Positions 1-17,606 of a stretch of DNA of 64,000 bases are shown here, piece by piece (the stretch's first letter is position 1; each line of letters begins with the position of its first letter). Origin of the DNA: Cristatella mucedo (lineage: Eukaryota; Bryozoa; Phylactolaemata; Cristatellidae); assembly GCA_009760855.2 (NCBI GenBank), contig WPIO01000008.1:1552501-1616500 (forward strand), written 5' to 3'. The translations under genes and the position numbers were made by a program. Under the pieces are notes generated by a model. The model searched no databases. It was not told the DNA's origin and saw only the letters and a list, made by a program, of their open reading frames with translations.

Positions 1-6599
<6,599 letters not shown>

Positions 6600-8150
6600 C
6601 TGCGGCTCTGGAGACTGGGCTTAGCCTAATACCATAGGCGTCACGTGACAGCCGCGGGGCAGACTTCCGCCATGCATAGCTTCTGCTTCGAAGGCTCTGC
6701 AAGCGATAGCTTCGACAATAACGTAACTGCCACCTGCTGTGCACTGAATAATTGCTGCATGATCGACGGGGGAAGACGATAGGCCGGTCGTGCACGGTAG
6801 AACGGTCAGCACGCTAGTATCAATGCAGCAGCACAGCGGTGGAGGCATCAGGACGATTAGTGCGCGAGTCGGAGCCTCCAAGGGTCAAGGTGCTCCTACT
6901 CCACAACCCCTAGGGGACGTGAAGTGCGAGTCCTGCAGAAGGCGACCCAATGTTGCACATTGCAAGCTGGAGCAATGGCCGGCACGGCTCTTCTGACTGC
7001 AATGTAAATGAGGCTTTTTAATCAGCTAAACTTTATAAATGTACTTTACTTTGTTATTGGCCTCGACCTCTCCGAGCTGCATGGATTTGCTACGGCTAAA
7101 GATCACAGCAACTGCATGCTATCACTAACCCTATTAAAATGCTTCAGTTACAGTACATATACAGTACCTTGAGGTTCTCCGATGGCGAAACACAAATGCA
7201 TTATTGTTATTGCTATCCTCATAACTTCCTCCGCAGCAAATTTAAGTGCCTGGACAGAGATAACATTCTCCGAAGGCGCTATACAAATGCATTGCTATTA
7301 TCATAACGACTGCAGCCAGGAAAAGTGAGCCCCACAAGGTCAAGGTCGCAACATTAGAGCCAGCAGCCAGTGTGGTCGGCAACGAGTGCAACGCTCGCCT
7401 GGCAGTTGACATTGCTTGACAGCCAGAACTGCAGCCTGAGCGCAAGAGGAGACATGTATGTCGTCCACGCACGCACTTTTTTCTCGCTCGGCAATCGAAA
7501 GCTGTCGCGTTGTTGGCTTCTGGAGTGGAACGCCTAAAGATTTTAGCGCACTTTTCTTCGTCGCCGGTGGCACAAAGGAAAGTGCGCTGCAGCCTTTAGG
7601 CATTTTGTAAGTTTTCTTGGCTAGTGCGTCTGAAAAAGTCTGATACAGCGTATCACAAAGTAAGCAGCAGTAAACAGCTGCACGAGTCTGGCTTCTGCAT
7701 TACAATAATATAATATATTATATTATATCATATTATATTAATATATTACCATACTGTATTATATTATATTTACAGCTACGCGATGTACCAACCGCCGTCA
7801 TGTAAAGGCCCTTCGAAGCCAAATCATTAAACGTCTGGAAACGGTTTTTCAATGCCTGTCAGATTTTCACATCTATCGCTGCGCTGCACCGTGTCCGACA
7901 CACTGAACACCGTGAGCGGCCATTCTGATGATTTGCACTCGCAAAGTATTCGAAGGATTGATTGTTCTCAGCATGTGCCCTCAGCTCCGCTCTGGGCGTC
8001 GAAAATTGGTTGGCTATGGAAGTCTCTAGAGGCACCGCTGAAGGCAGTACGTCATTGCAGACAGCTTTGTTTCAAATCCAGCACATCAAAGTGCAGAGGG
8101 AGGCAATGAAACTCACCGGCTATCGGCGCGCGCTTCGACACTAGCGCGTA
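6600..8150. other. Intergenic interval between the unrecognised gene and calreticulin
   Basis: No convincing exon was seen. There is a short LINE A-type tail at 7235-7305, an S1-like 3' scrap at about 7010-7030 and an AT-repeat patch at 7700-7770. The sequence becomes CpG-rich after about 8.1 kb. The two genes face away from each other, so this interval may carry both promoters. Confidence 0.45.
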
Positions 8151-8328
8151 TTGTTCCACGCATGTGCGACCCCGCCGACCGGTAGCTCACCCGGCACCCC
8201 AGCGGCGTCTCCGGATGTCGCTAGGCAGCCATAGCTATCCCATCAGTCCGGATGCGCTCCCGGCCCGCCCCCACGGGAGGGGGAGGGGCAGGGAGCCAGC
8301 TGATAGATTATGACTTGGAGGCTTCCTG

Positions 8329-8347
8329 CGTGGTGCCTTCTGATTGG
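8329..8347 (-). promoter_or_regulatory. ER stress response element (ERSE)
   Basis: The plus strand reads CGTGG-TGCCTTCTG-ATTGG, the exact reverse complement of CCAAT-N9-CCACG. In vertebrates this element binds NF-Y at CCAAT and ATF6/XBP1 at CCACG and drives ER chaperone genes. It lies about 165 bp upstream of the calreticulin ATG, the typical place. Confidence 0.75.
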
Positions 8348-8358
8348 TTCAGCGCACG

Positions 8359-8389
8359 ATTGGTCCAGCGCACGGTGTGCTGGACCAAT
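8359..8389. promoter_or_regulatory. Palindrome made of two CCAAT boxes
   Basis: ATTGGTCCAGC (8359-8369) and its exact reverse complement GCTGGACCAAT (8379-8389) flank a 9-bp spacer. The right box is followed by CCACG (8402-8406) at spacing 12 instead of the ERSE spacing of 9. This is probably a pair of opposed NF-Y sites. Confidence 0.6.
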
Positions 8390-8512
8390 CGGCGCAGCGC
8401 GCCACGCTATGTAGTAGCCCGGTGCGTGGCGTGGGAGCTGTCTTCCGGCGGTCGTGGCTCGGGCTTGATCGCGCTGCCGAGCTCCGGTGGACGGTGTGAC
8501 CAGGAATAGAAA

Positions 8513-10903
8513 ATGCGGTGGTGCGTTCGCCTCGTCTGCTTCGTGGCACTGGTGGGCACTTGCTTGTCCACGACTTATTTCACGGAGGAATTCAACGGTA
8601 AGCGCCTGAGATGCAGCCCGCCGGCCCCAGGCCCGCCGGCCGTCGATGGGCCCCGACTGCTGTGCGGCGGCGGCGCAGCTCGTCGCTTCGCCCGGCTACT
8701 TGGCGCGCCCTTACGTCGGCTCTCTCGCCGCCGGAAGCCGCCGACTGCGTTGCACAATCGCAATCGCCGTCGTCGTATTGCAGCCGGCTGGGAAGGCAAG
8801 TGGGTTGAATCGACTTCGAAAGGAAGCGACCAGGGCACGTTCAAATGGAGCGCCGGCAAATTCTATGGCGATGCAGAGAAAGACAAGGGTATGCTGGCCA
8901 GCGAATGGCTTTGCCGCCGCATCGGTTTGGATAGAACTCGCTAGCAACGGTCTTCTGGCAGCGGCGGCAGCCATTTGCTTTCGTTCGTAGGCATTCAGAC
9001 GAGCCAGGACGCCAAGTTCTACGGCATATCCGCAAAGTTCAACAGCTTTAGCAACGAGGGCAAGACGCTGGTTATACAGTTTACAGTCAAGCATGAACAA
9101 ACCATCGACTGCGGCGGCGGCTACCTTAAAGTGTATCCGAGCACGGTCGATCAGGCCGGTCTCCACGGCGACAGTCCCTACAACATTATGTTCGGTGAGG
9201 CATTTCGGTCTCGGCGGTCATATGTTAGTGTTACCTGAGCCGCTGGCGAACATGCTGCGGTGCGTCTGTGCCCGAGCCCATGCATATTCATTGTGCTGTA
9301 TAAGGCAGTGTTTTTCACCGGCCAAGCAGTTGGGCTTGGCTTCACGAATGCCTGACATTAATTTCTTCACTAGGCCCGGATATATGCGGACCGGGTACCA
9401 AGAAGGTGCACGTCATCTTTAACTACAAAGGAAAGAACCTGCTCGTCAAGAAAGAGATCCGTTGCAAGGACGACGAGTTCACTCACCTGTACACGCTCAT
9501 CGTCAAGCCTGACAACTCGTACGAGGTGCTCATCGACAACGAAAAAGTTGAAAGTGGCAGCCTGGAGGCTGACTGGGACTTCCTCCCAGCAAAAACGATC
9601 AAGGTAGGTCGGCTGAGAAAAAGTATGAGGTAGCATGTGATGCCTGTGGCTAGCAATCCCTCTGCAATCCCAATCGCTTTGCAAAGTGGACGTTCTCTTT
9701 ACCTAACTGCTAATCGCTTTCTTTCTGTTCATTTATCTACATACATACTGCTCTTCCCCAGACCAATCTCTTAGGGCAAAATCTCTCACTCTGCTGCTAA
9801 GGAGACCTCTCACACGAGCAATTCCTCACTGTTTGCTGCTCGAGCGGTGACCGAGCGCTTAACGGCAACGGTCAGTACCGCGGATAAGCGGATCTCTTCC
9901 CACTAGCTGTGTGTTGACCAAAATTGTCCCACTGGTGCGTAGCACGCCCCTGGGGCTGAGGGCTGCATTCGCTCTCCGATGCCTAATTAACGCTGATTGT
10001 GCAGGATCCCAACGCCAAGAAGCCCGACGACTGGGACGAGCGGGAGAAGATTGACGACGAGTCGGACGCCAAGCCAGCCGACTGGGACAAGCCAGAGCAC
10101 GTAGCGGACGCGTCGGCCAAGAAGCCCGACGACTGGGACGACGAGATGGACGGCGAGTGGGAGGCTCCGCAGATACCAAATCCCGAGTACAAGGGCGAGT
10201 GGAAGCCTCGGCAGATTGCCAACCCTGCGTACAAGGGCAAGTGGGTTCATCCGTCGATCGCCAACCCCGAGTACAGTGCCGACGAGCTGCTATACAGATA
10301 TGCTGACATTGGTGCCGTTGGGCTCGACCTCTGGCAGGTGCGACACACGTGCTTTGTACCATCCGAATTCTTGTCCTTACTTTTGAATGCTTCAAGCGAC
10401 CTGCCTGCTGCATGTCGTTCCGTTGCCTGTGCGTTAAAAGGCTGGCTCGTGGCTGCCCTAAAAAAACCCACTTTCTTGCGCTGCAGGTGAAGTCCGGCAC
10501 CATATTTGACAACTTCATCATCACCGACAGTGTCGACGAAGCCAAGGAGCATGCCGAGCTGTGGCAAGCCACCAAGGTCGGCGAAAAGGCGATGAAAGAC
10601 GAGCAGGACGAGGAGGCAAGAAAGAAGCGCGAGGAAGAAGACAAGAAGCAAAAAGTGGAGGAAAGCAAGCAAGATGACGACGATGAGGACGGCGACGATG
10701 ACAAGGACACGGCAGCAGAGGTTTGTTACTGCACTCGTGCGCATACATTTACCAGTCGCTCGCTTTGCATGGTCGTGGCATGTATTTCCTAATCGTAATG
10801 AAATTCCTCATTTCTTCCGCAGACGACTTCTGAGCCGCCAGCTGCTGCTGATGAGCACGATGACCATCATGGCCACGGCCACGACGATCGCACGGAGCTG
10901 TAG
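8513..10903 (+). CDS. CALR: Calreticulin, complete, 7 exons, 423 residues
   Basis: Calreticulin is the calcium-binding lectin chaperone of the ER lumen and folds glycoproteins. Exons are 8513-8597, 8784-8888, 8991-9194, 9374-9603, 10005-10337, 10487-10720 and 10823-10903. All introns are GT-AG and phases agree (1,1,1,0,0,0). Residues 1-19 or so are a signal peptide (MRWCVRLVCFVALVG). The N-domain has KHEQTIDCGGGY and the conserved cysteines at 104, 136 and 162. The P-domain (about 209-300) has three KPDDWD-type repeats followed by three GEW..P.IPNPEYK-type repeats. The C-domain is Lys/Asp/Glu-rich. Length matches the family (about 400-420). The tail is odd: a His-rich HGHGH stretch, then RTEL where KDEL or HDEL is expected. 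Identification is very secure. Confidence 0.96.
10823..10903 (+). CDS. CALR: Calreticulin terminal exon with RTEL end
   Basis: Acceptor tttcttccgcag follows exon 6, which ends GCAGCAGAG in phase 0. The 27 codons read TTSEPPAAADEHDDHHGHGH, then DDRTEL and TAG. The usual ER-retrieval signal is K/HDEL; here Asp is replaced by Thr and Lys/His by Arg. The reading is unambiguous in the sequence given. Confidence 0.9.
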   Translation, partial: TTSEPPAAADEHDDHHGHGHDDRTEL

Positions 10904-11320
10904 ACAGGTGGTGCGAATATCTATGTCAAGTCTCACCTCAGCAATGGCTGCTTGTAATTCAAGTCGCTACTATGCCTATGCCTCTTTAGATGCACGGTGT
11001 GTGGTTGGTAACAAGCCATGGTGGATGCTGGTGTTTTTTTTTTTCAAGATCCTCATAGTTGAGCGATTTGTGATACAACTTAGCTGCGTTTTTATTGCAG
11101 CCAGACCTGTTCTGTGCCTGACTTGTAAGGCTGAATTATTCAGCTGGATCCATATTTTCCGTAGGAAGGCTGCAGGGTCTCTGATGCTTCATGTTTTAGC
11201 TTCAAGAAGATTCCTTTTCAGGAGAGTCATTCCTTTTGTAGGGATTTTTTTTGCCTGTATATACCCGAGCCTTCCGTTTAAGCAACTTGTGGCTACTAAA
11301 TAAACAAGAACATGTGCTAA
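10904..11320 (+). terminator. Calreticulin 3' UTR and polyadenylation signal
   Basis: A U-rich stretch of about 400 bases follows the stop codon. AATAAA lies at 11299-11304, followed by a GT/T-rich stretch (TGTGCTAATTGCTGTGG) suited to a cleavage element. Confidence 0.7.
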
Positions 11321-13180
11321 TTGCTGTGGCTTGCTACGAAGGTTTCATCCGAGATGGAACTCCCTTCAGCAGACGTGTCCAAGGTTGCTGACAGCAGGCT
11401 GCTTGTGTCTAGGTTAAGTAGCCACGAATCATTGCAGCTCATGCTTTGCTCCCAAATTTCAAGCCCGGAAAAAGGAGGCGTAAGTTAATGACCTGTCCGT
11501 GGCATATTAATACGACTTGCATATTAATGATTTTACTCAAGCATATTAACGATGCAGCAACTAGCTCGTGCTAGTACAGCTGTGGCGAAGGGATGCGTGG
11601 TGGTCGTTGTACTGTCAGATACCACCATTATAGATGGCCAATACGTTTGCTATGAGTAGAGCCACGTTGCAGTTGAGTCAGCTCTTGCCGAGCCCAACAG
11701 CTATTCCACTGAGTAAATCATAGTGTAAGCCAGCCAGTCCTGCGACTAGCGACCGTTTGGCTGGCACAGCTTTAAACGGTCGCCAGTTGACCTCATACGA
11801 AACAGGCTTTTGCAGCTGTAGAGGCAGAGGTATCGGCAAGCACTGGTCCTTCTTGCCTGTAGAATTACATGATATAAATAGTGCCGAATGCTTTCTCGAC
11901 ATCGTCGGCACGTGGTTTGAGAGGCAAATCCAGTAAGTGTCGTCAGAGGACGTCTAAGGGCAACTAAGAAAATACTAGCTGATTTAATAGCCTCTGAATA
12001 GCGAGAGACGTAAAGGCCGATACCACATACAGGGGCAATACAGATCGCCCACCGCAGGGTTCGAACCCACGATCACGGGATCAACGTCGTGAAGAGCAAC
12101 CGCCTTACCTAGTGTAGTCGTTCCTCTTCGAATTGTTTGAGATAATATGAAGCAGCGTTGTCCAATGAGCAACTCAAAAGTCTAACAAAGAACCTGAAAT
12201 AAGGTGTACGTTTAGCGTCTATCCTCTTGGTAACGACAATTTTTTCAGAGCAAGAGCAGTGGCTCACTGAGAGATGAATTGTTTCTTCGCCGTTCGCGTA
12301 GGTAGCCATTTCTAACGACACCACCGAAATTCATTGACGCAGCGATTAAAATCGGCTGAGGCCATCCATTTATATAGTCACCGGTGGCCAGACCTGGCAA
12401 CAACCTTGCTTTCTCACGAGGTAGAAACACCTAATTCAAGACGCTAAATCATTGCTCTGACATGCAAGGATAAACTTGGGTATTTCTTGTCAGAAGCAAG
12501 TCTAATGCACCAAGTAGCGTTATATAAATATATAATGCAGTGAGCACGCTGGCTAAAAGACCAGTCGGCTAAGAAGACCCTTCCAGATCAAGGTGCTCAC
12601 CCCAGCAAGTGATCAGATCAAAGTACGCCAATTATGATGGTCTTAAGCTGCTCCGGCGGAAAGTTGGCCTGCTATTCTGAGTCATAACTAAGAGAAGACG
12701 GTACTTAAACGTGAGTTTTATCACACCATCCTTTTTTTTATTAAACCGTTAGCCCATTCCGATGGCCTTTGTTTCTGCCATCTGCCAGGGCCGATCACAT
12801 CCGTCAGCGCCTTTTGCTAGAAGTTCCGTGGCCAACAAATTTCATTGAGGCCAAACCTTGACCTTGAAAGGGCGTAATCGTCAGTCAGCGGCAATTCGAC
12901 TTCACTCTGCCCATTAACTTGACTGTAGCTTGAAGAGGAGCCCAATAAAAATGCTCTAAATTTTCCTTACATCAGCGACTCTACAGCCAAGATAGTAGCG
13001 ATTAATTTAATTGCCAGTGTTCACAGCATTCTCACCGTATTTTTGCGTAAATCTATCGAAAGGGGGAGGCTCACAACTCAAATAATTTGGAGACCGTGAT
13101 TAAAGTTCGTACACTTCAAAGCCCGGAGCTCACTTCGACTTTCGCGTCGCGATATCACATGATTTGACCACATTAAAAAT
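11321..13180. other. Intergenic, no gene seen apart from a SINE
   Basis: No open frame here has splice signals or recognisable motifs. The only identified element is the S1 SINE at about 11965-12122. Confidence 0.5.
11965..12122 (-). mobile_element. tRNA-derived SINE (family S1), diverged minus copy
   Basis: The minus strand shows TAGGTAAGGCGGTTGCTC, then a damaged palindrome, B box GGTTCGAACCC, GGTGGGCGATCTG and the CAGCTAGTATTTT end. The central 3' body has diverged. Confidence 0.75.
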
Positions 13181-13184
13181 TAAA

Positions 13185-13345
13185 ATGAAAATGCACCTAT
13201 TTATCACAGCATTTAGTGGGTCCATATAATTCGTTCTTTACGTGCTTGTGCGTGCTGACATTGTGCATTCCTTTGCAGCTAGTATGAAGTGTCTAGAAAT
13301 ATGTTAAGTTCTCTGAGGGCGCTATAAAGTACTCTAAAATCGAAC
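13185..13345 (+). mobile_element. LINE family A 3'-end remnant
   Basis: The sequence CACCTATTTATCACAGCATTTAGTGGGTCC, then a partial 3' UTR and the AGTTCTCTGAGGGCGCTATAAAG tail, match the last 30 or so codons and UTR of family A. Confidence 0.75.
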
Positions 13346-13799
13346 TACCCCAAACCGGCCGTGAGACTGAGTACCGGAAAAAGCAATCAGCCGCCTCGAG
13401 CGGGGAGCGACCGAGCTCGCCGCTGAGTTACAGATCAGGTTGCAGTGCTACAGGTCAGGTGACTAGGTTACAGGTCCTGTCGTGCTCTTTCGGCGGTGCT
13501 GTCGAGACTGCAGCGGTTCTTTTGGCACTAAACAAAGGGTCGCAGAGCACATGCTTCGATTCTTCGCGTACGTGCTGCAGCCGCCGCGTCCGTCCCCGCA
13601 CGTTGAGCGAAGTAATGCGCTTGCTCGCTGTTTTAAATCGGGCACCGAGCGCTGTACTGCTCTACAAGCAGCCCAGCGCTCGAGAATTGAGGAGGCACTA
13701 TGGGCACGCCTAGGAACGACGTTGCTGAATGTGTTAACCTCCTTAGGGCAGATGTTTTGACAGTAGCCGTTACTGATGCCTGCTTGAAAGGCTCCAGGC

Positions 13800-13910
13800 T
13801 GATTTTAATAAAGTAATAATTAATAATTAAATAATTATCAATAATAAACGAATAATAGTATATAATAAATAAATAATAATACATTTATAATTACTAATTA
13901 ATAAAGTAAA
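13800..13910. repeat. AT-rich (TAATAA)-type low-complexity tract
   Basis: Imperfect runs of TAATAA/AATAAT. A similar (TAA)n tract lies at 14410-14515. Neither shows coding potential. Confidence 0.8.
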
Positions 13911-14652
13911 CGCTCTGTCACTCTCCAGCAGCTACAGTGACGCGACTAAAAAATAGGATTGACGTCCCCGTCACTTTGAGACTCGGGAGCTGCTGCTGCT
14001 GCTGCTGCCACCCCCTCGCCATCGAGGCGCTGCCCAGCTTATGGACTGTTGAGATTTGTGGCAGTGATTTACATTGTAACAGTATAAGTAACGCGCGGCA
14101 AAGGCCCGCGAATTCTCGTTGAGGACGCTGGGTTGAGGCAGCTGCAGCCTCTGGCTGGATGGTAGCAGCGATGCCCAATGCCAAAAGAGATTAAAAATAG
14201 CAATTAACCGAAGCTTAGGTTTTAATTGCAGTAAATAGCGTCTGCAGTAACCATTAGGGTGTAGCCCCGGCTCTTCCTCCCCGGCTTCGGCGTCTCCGGC
14301 TTCCGGTGCTCTTCTCTTTAGTCACGTGCTCAGCGCACTTGAACGAATCCATTTTACCAGAAGCCTAAAGGGAAAGAAAACATAACGCAGCTATATAACA
14401 GTTACACAGGTATAATAATAATAATAGTAATAATAATAATAATAATATAATACAATAATAATAACAATAATACTATAATACATAATAAATAATACATAAT
14501 AATAATACAATTTATACATCACCCAAAAAGGTCTTTGTAGCCACTTTACATTGGCTGAAAATAAAGCTTGCTAGTTCTGAACACAGGCATACACACACAG
14601 GCGCACAAGAAGAAAAATCACTCGGAGGAGCAGCAGCTAAGAGAAGCAGGTT

Positions 14653-14825
14653 GAGCCGTAATGGCTCAGTAGGTAAGGCGGTTGCTTTTCACGACCTCGG
14701 GGCCAAGGTCGTGGGTTCGAATCCTGTGGTGGGCGATCCTTTATCGCCACTGCAAGCAGTGGTGATAGCCACAAAGGCTCTTCTGTCGTTATACAAAAAG
14801 AGTCTGTTAAATCAACTAGTGTTTT
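14653..14825 (+). mobile_element. tRNA-derived SINE (family S1), best-preserved promoter boxes
   Basis: A box TGGCTCAGTAGG (14662-14673) and B box GGTTCGAATCC (14714-14724) match the RNA polymerase III consensus. Between them is a near-perfect stem, CACGACCTCGG (14690-14700) with CCAAGGTCGTG (14703-14713). The body contains GTGGGCGATCC, GTGGTGATAGCC and CTTCTGTCGTTATACAAAAAGAG, ending in a T run. Confidence 0.85.
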
Positions 14826-15131
14826 TTTTTAGATTGTTAGCGTCTTGTTGAATGCCGCCATATTGGAAGATGACTTGATGTCAGCCGATTGTAAGTTCCA
14901 AGCTTTGGCAAGAACTGAAGGTATGGTCTCCAACGGATTTGAAGTTCATTGGGGCACAACCAAAAGAGCAGATTAAGAAGAGCTGTTTGTGCAATGAGAG
15001 GCTTGATTAGGTAGTAATTCCGATAGGTAAGGCTAGGTGAATTTAGAGAATGAATGGACCTAAAGGTCCGCGACGAATCATTGAAATTGATATGCTTGAG
15101 ATGCTGATTTGATTGAGAATTGATATGCTAG

Positions 15132-15272
<141 letters not shown>

Positions 15273-15583
15273 AGGTACGCAGAAAGAGGTGGGAAATGAA
15301 GTGCACAAGACAGCACGAATCGTAGAAAGCAGAGGCGATGAGCAGATAAGTACCGGCTATTTTCGTGTCGAAAAGATGAGTCTTGTGGCAAATAGATGAC
15401 TGGTTTAAGGCCACGTGCAAAGATGTCTCAAAAAGGCGAGTCATTCACAATCAGCAAGTGAGTTTCCCGCCTCTTTTTCGCTTTCTTCCGAACTGCATTG
15501 TTTCGCAACCGACCTACTCCCACTCTCTCGCGTTATCCAACCCTCTCTCTTTTTGTCTTCCCATCTCACCACCCTCTTTGTGT

Positions 15584-15618
<35 letters not shown>

Positions 15619-16074
15619 CCTTCTCTCCCCCTCTCCTAATCCCTACTATTTCCCTCACTCCAACCATGCCACAATTTCACTTCTTGAATCCTAAATGGCT
15701 GTGCTCGGATTCGCTTGCCACGAGCTGACTCAAATTTGAGTGCTATGTTGATAGTGAACTCTGTCAACTGGCTATCTGAGCGTGCTTATAGCTTTTAACA
15801 ATGTTGAGGTTAGAGGTGGAATAATTTCAGAGGGCTTTAAATCTGTGGCCTGTACTGCCTGGGGCTTGTTAGCTGCATGCCGCAAGCAAAGCCACTTCAG
15901 GCTGGACGTCCAATCCCACAGGATTTCAGGGTCAAAATTTATTCGGTTGATAGGGAGCTGGTAAGCACAGCCTGACATCATGCTGGCTGCATAATTAGGT
16001 TGGGCTTTGCATTGGAGAGGATTGACGCAGGATGTTCGGTATTGGATGATAGTGATAGAATTAGTGATAGACAA

Positions 16075-16715
16075 CGGGTGCAAAACTCAGCAGCTAGGCT
16101 TTTCTGTCGTGAGTGTCGCAGTTGCCCCATCACACCACTTCTTGCCGACCTGGCTCCCAGTAAGGTAACTCATTGACTTCAAGGTTTTGTCACTCAGTTT
16201 CAGATCCCTTAATTCTTTGGCTTCAGCCTACCTGTCAGATCTACCCCCACCAGGTTAAGCGTCGCATCACCCACTTTTCGGAATCTAACTGTTTACCCGT
16301 ACCTCGTCCAAATCTCAAGTCCTTTGGAGACCGTGCCTTTAGTACGTATGCTCCCAAATCCCAGAACTCACTCCTGACCTGCGTTACGACATCTCCTGAC
16401 TTGTCCACATTAAAAAATAAAATAAAAGACGCATCTATTTATAACAGCATTTAGTGGGTCCTGTGATCCGTTCCTTACGTGCTTATGAGTGCTGACACTG
16501 TGAGTACTGCCACTAACCATACTTGAATGCTGACCATGTGCATGTCACCCCCTTACCGTGTTATTCTTGTTGTTTATTGAGCACGCTACCAATAACCGCC
16601 ATTCGATCGCGCTTCCTTTGCAGTAATTGTAAATCCCCTAGAAAGAGAGTTCTCTGAGGGCGCTTTATCAAATTTATCATTATTACTATTACTATTATTA
16701 TTAGAAAAAATAGAG
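16075..16715 (+). mobile_element. LINE family A 3' fragment
   Basis: Starts at AAAACTCAGCAGCTAGGCTT, the segment after the RT domain, and runs through the C-terminal coding part ([16 protein letters not shown]) and 3' UTR to the GAGTTCTCTGAGGGCGC tail and ATT repeats. The reading frame carries several lesions. Confidence 0.85.
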
Positions 16716-16739
16716 ATAGATATAGTGATAGAATGAGTG

Positions 16740-16784
16740 ATTGAGACATATATATACAAAATACACACACACATATATAATATA

Positions 16785-16870
<86 letters not shown>

Positions 16871-17141
16871 TAGAGAGATAATGAGAGAGCCACATGGCAG
16901 GCTTGTTGATCGTGGGAATGACAGAGGTCAGCAGCAATAGAAGTGTGTCGACAGGCAAGCTGGTACAAATAGAAAATAGGAAAGCAAGGCAATACAGATA
17001 CAAAGAGGTTTCGAGAGCAAATTAAAATAAACTAACCTTCGCTCAAGTTGGTTTTGGACACGTGCAGATTTAGCTCGCACTCACTTAACATTCAGCAGAC
17101 CTCAGGCCTGACCTTTATATATATATACATACACACGAACA

Positions 17142-17203
<62 letters not shown>

Positions 17204-17340
17204 TATAAATATATATATTTTTTATCTATCTATATTATATATATATATATATATATATGCGTGTGTGTGTGTGTGTGTGTGTGTGCATGCATACTCGTGT
17301 GTGCGTAAGTGCGTGCGTGTCTCTGTGTGTGTAGCATATA
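16740..17340. repeat. TA, CA and GT microsatellite cluster
   Basis: (TA)n at about 16790-16858, (CA)n at 17143-17201, (TA)n at about 17229-17258 and (GT)n at 17260-17285. It lies immediately 3' of the last identified DAB exon. Confidence 0.95.
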
Positions 17341-17606
17341 CCTCTCACAGAGCCCAAAGTTCTCAGCTTGGGGACTAATACTCGACCAAAGTCTGCTGGT
17401 TTGGACGGATCGGGACGAATTTTTAACGAGCCGTGCTGTGAGAAATGCGACAAGTGGAGCCAACGCAAAGCAACCAGAAGCAGCAGCGACTGGTCGAAGC
17501 AAGTTCTGCCCTTGCCGAACGCACTCAACCCGTGGCCGACAGCGCAAGCAGCAGCAGCAGCGGTGTTTGCCACCATGACTGCAGCCAACGTAGCCGGCCG
17601 ACTTAC

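Larger units (their letters stand above)
8150..8900 (+). promoter_or_regulatory. CpG-rich promoter region of calreticulin
   Basis: GC- and CpG-rich sequence spans the presumed transcription start, exon 1 and the first intron. It contains one perfect ER-stress element and three CCAAT/ATTGG boxes within about 60 bp, ending roughly 125 bp upstream of the ATG. No TATA box is obvious. Confidence 0.6.

Noticed and set aside
13459-13760. Overlapping plus and minus frames of 60-92 codons at 13.5 kb
   Set aside because: No recognisable motif and no consistent splice sites; both strands are equally open.
14660-14730. Possible genuine tRNA gene at 14.66 kb
   Set aside because: The A and B boxes are good, but the anticodon region is replaced by a long palindrome and the body matches at least eight other SINE copies.
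17230-17590. Extension of the DAB C-terminal frame past 17607 into the microsatellites
   Set aside because: A strong gtaagt donor lies at 17606-17601. Beyond it the reading becomes Cys/Leu-rich and then Thr-His repeats from the (CA)n tract.
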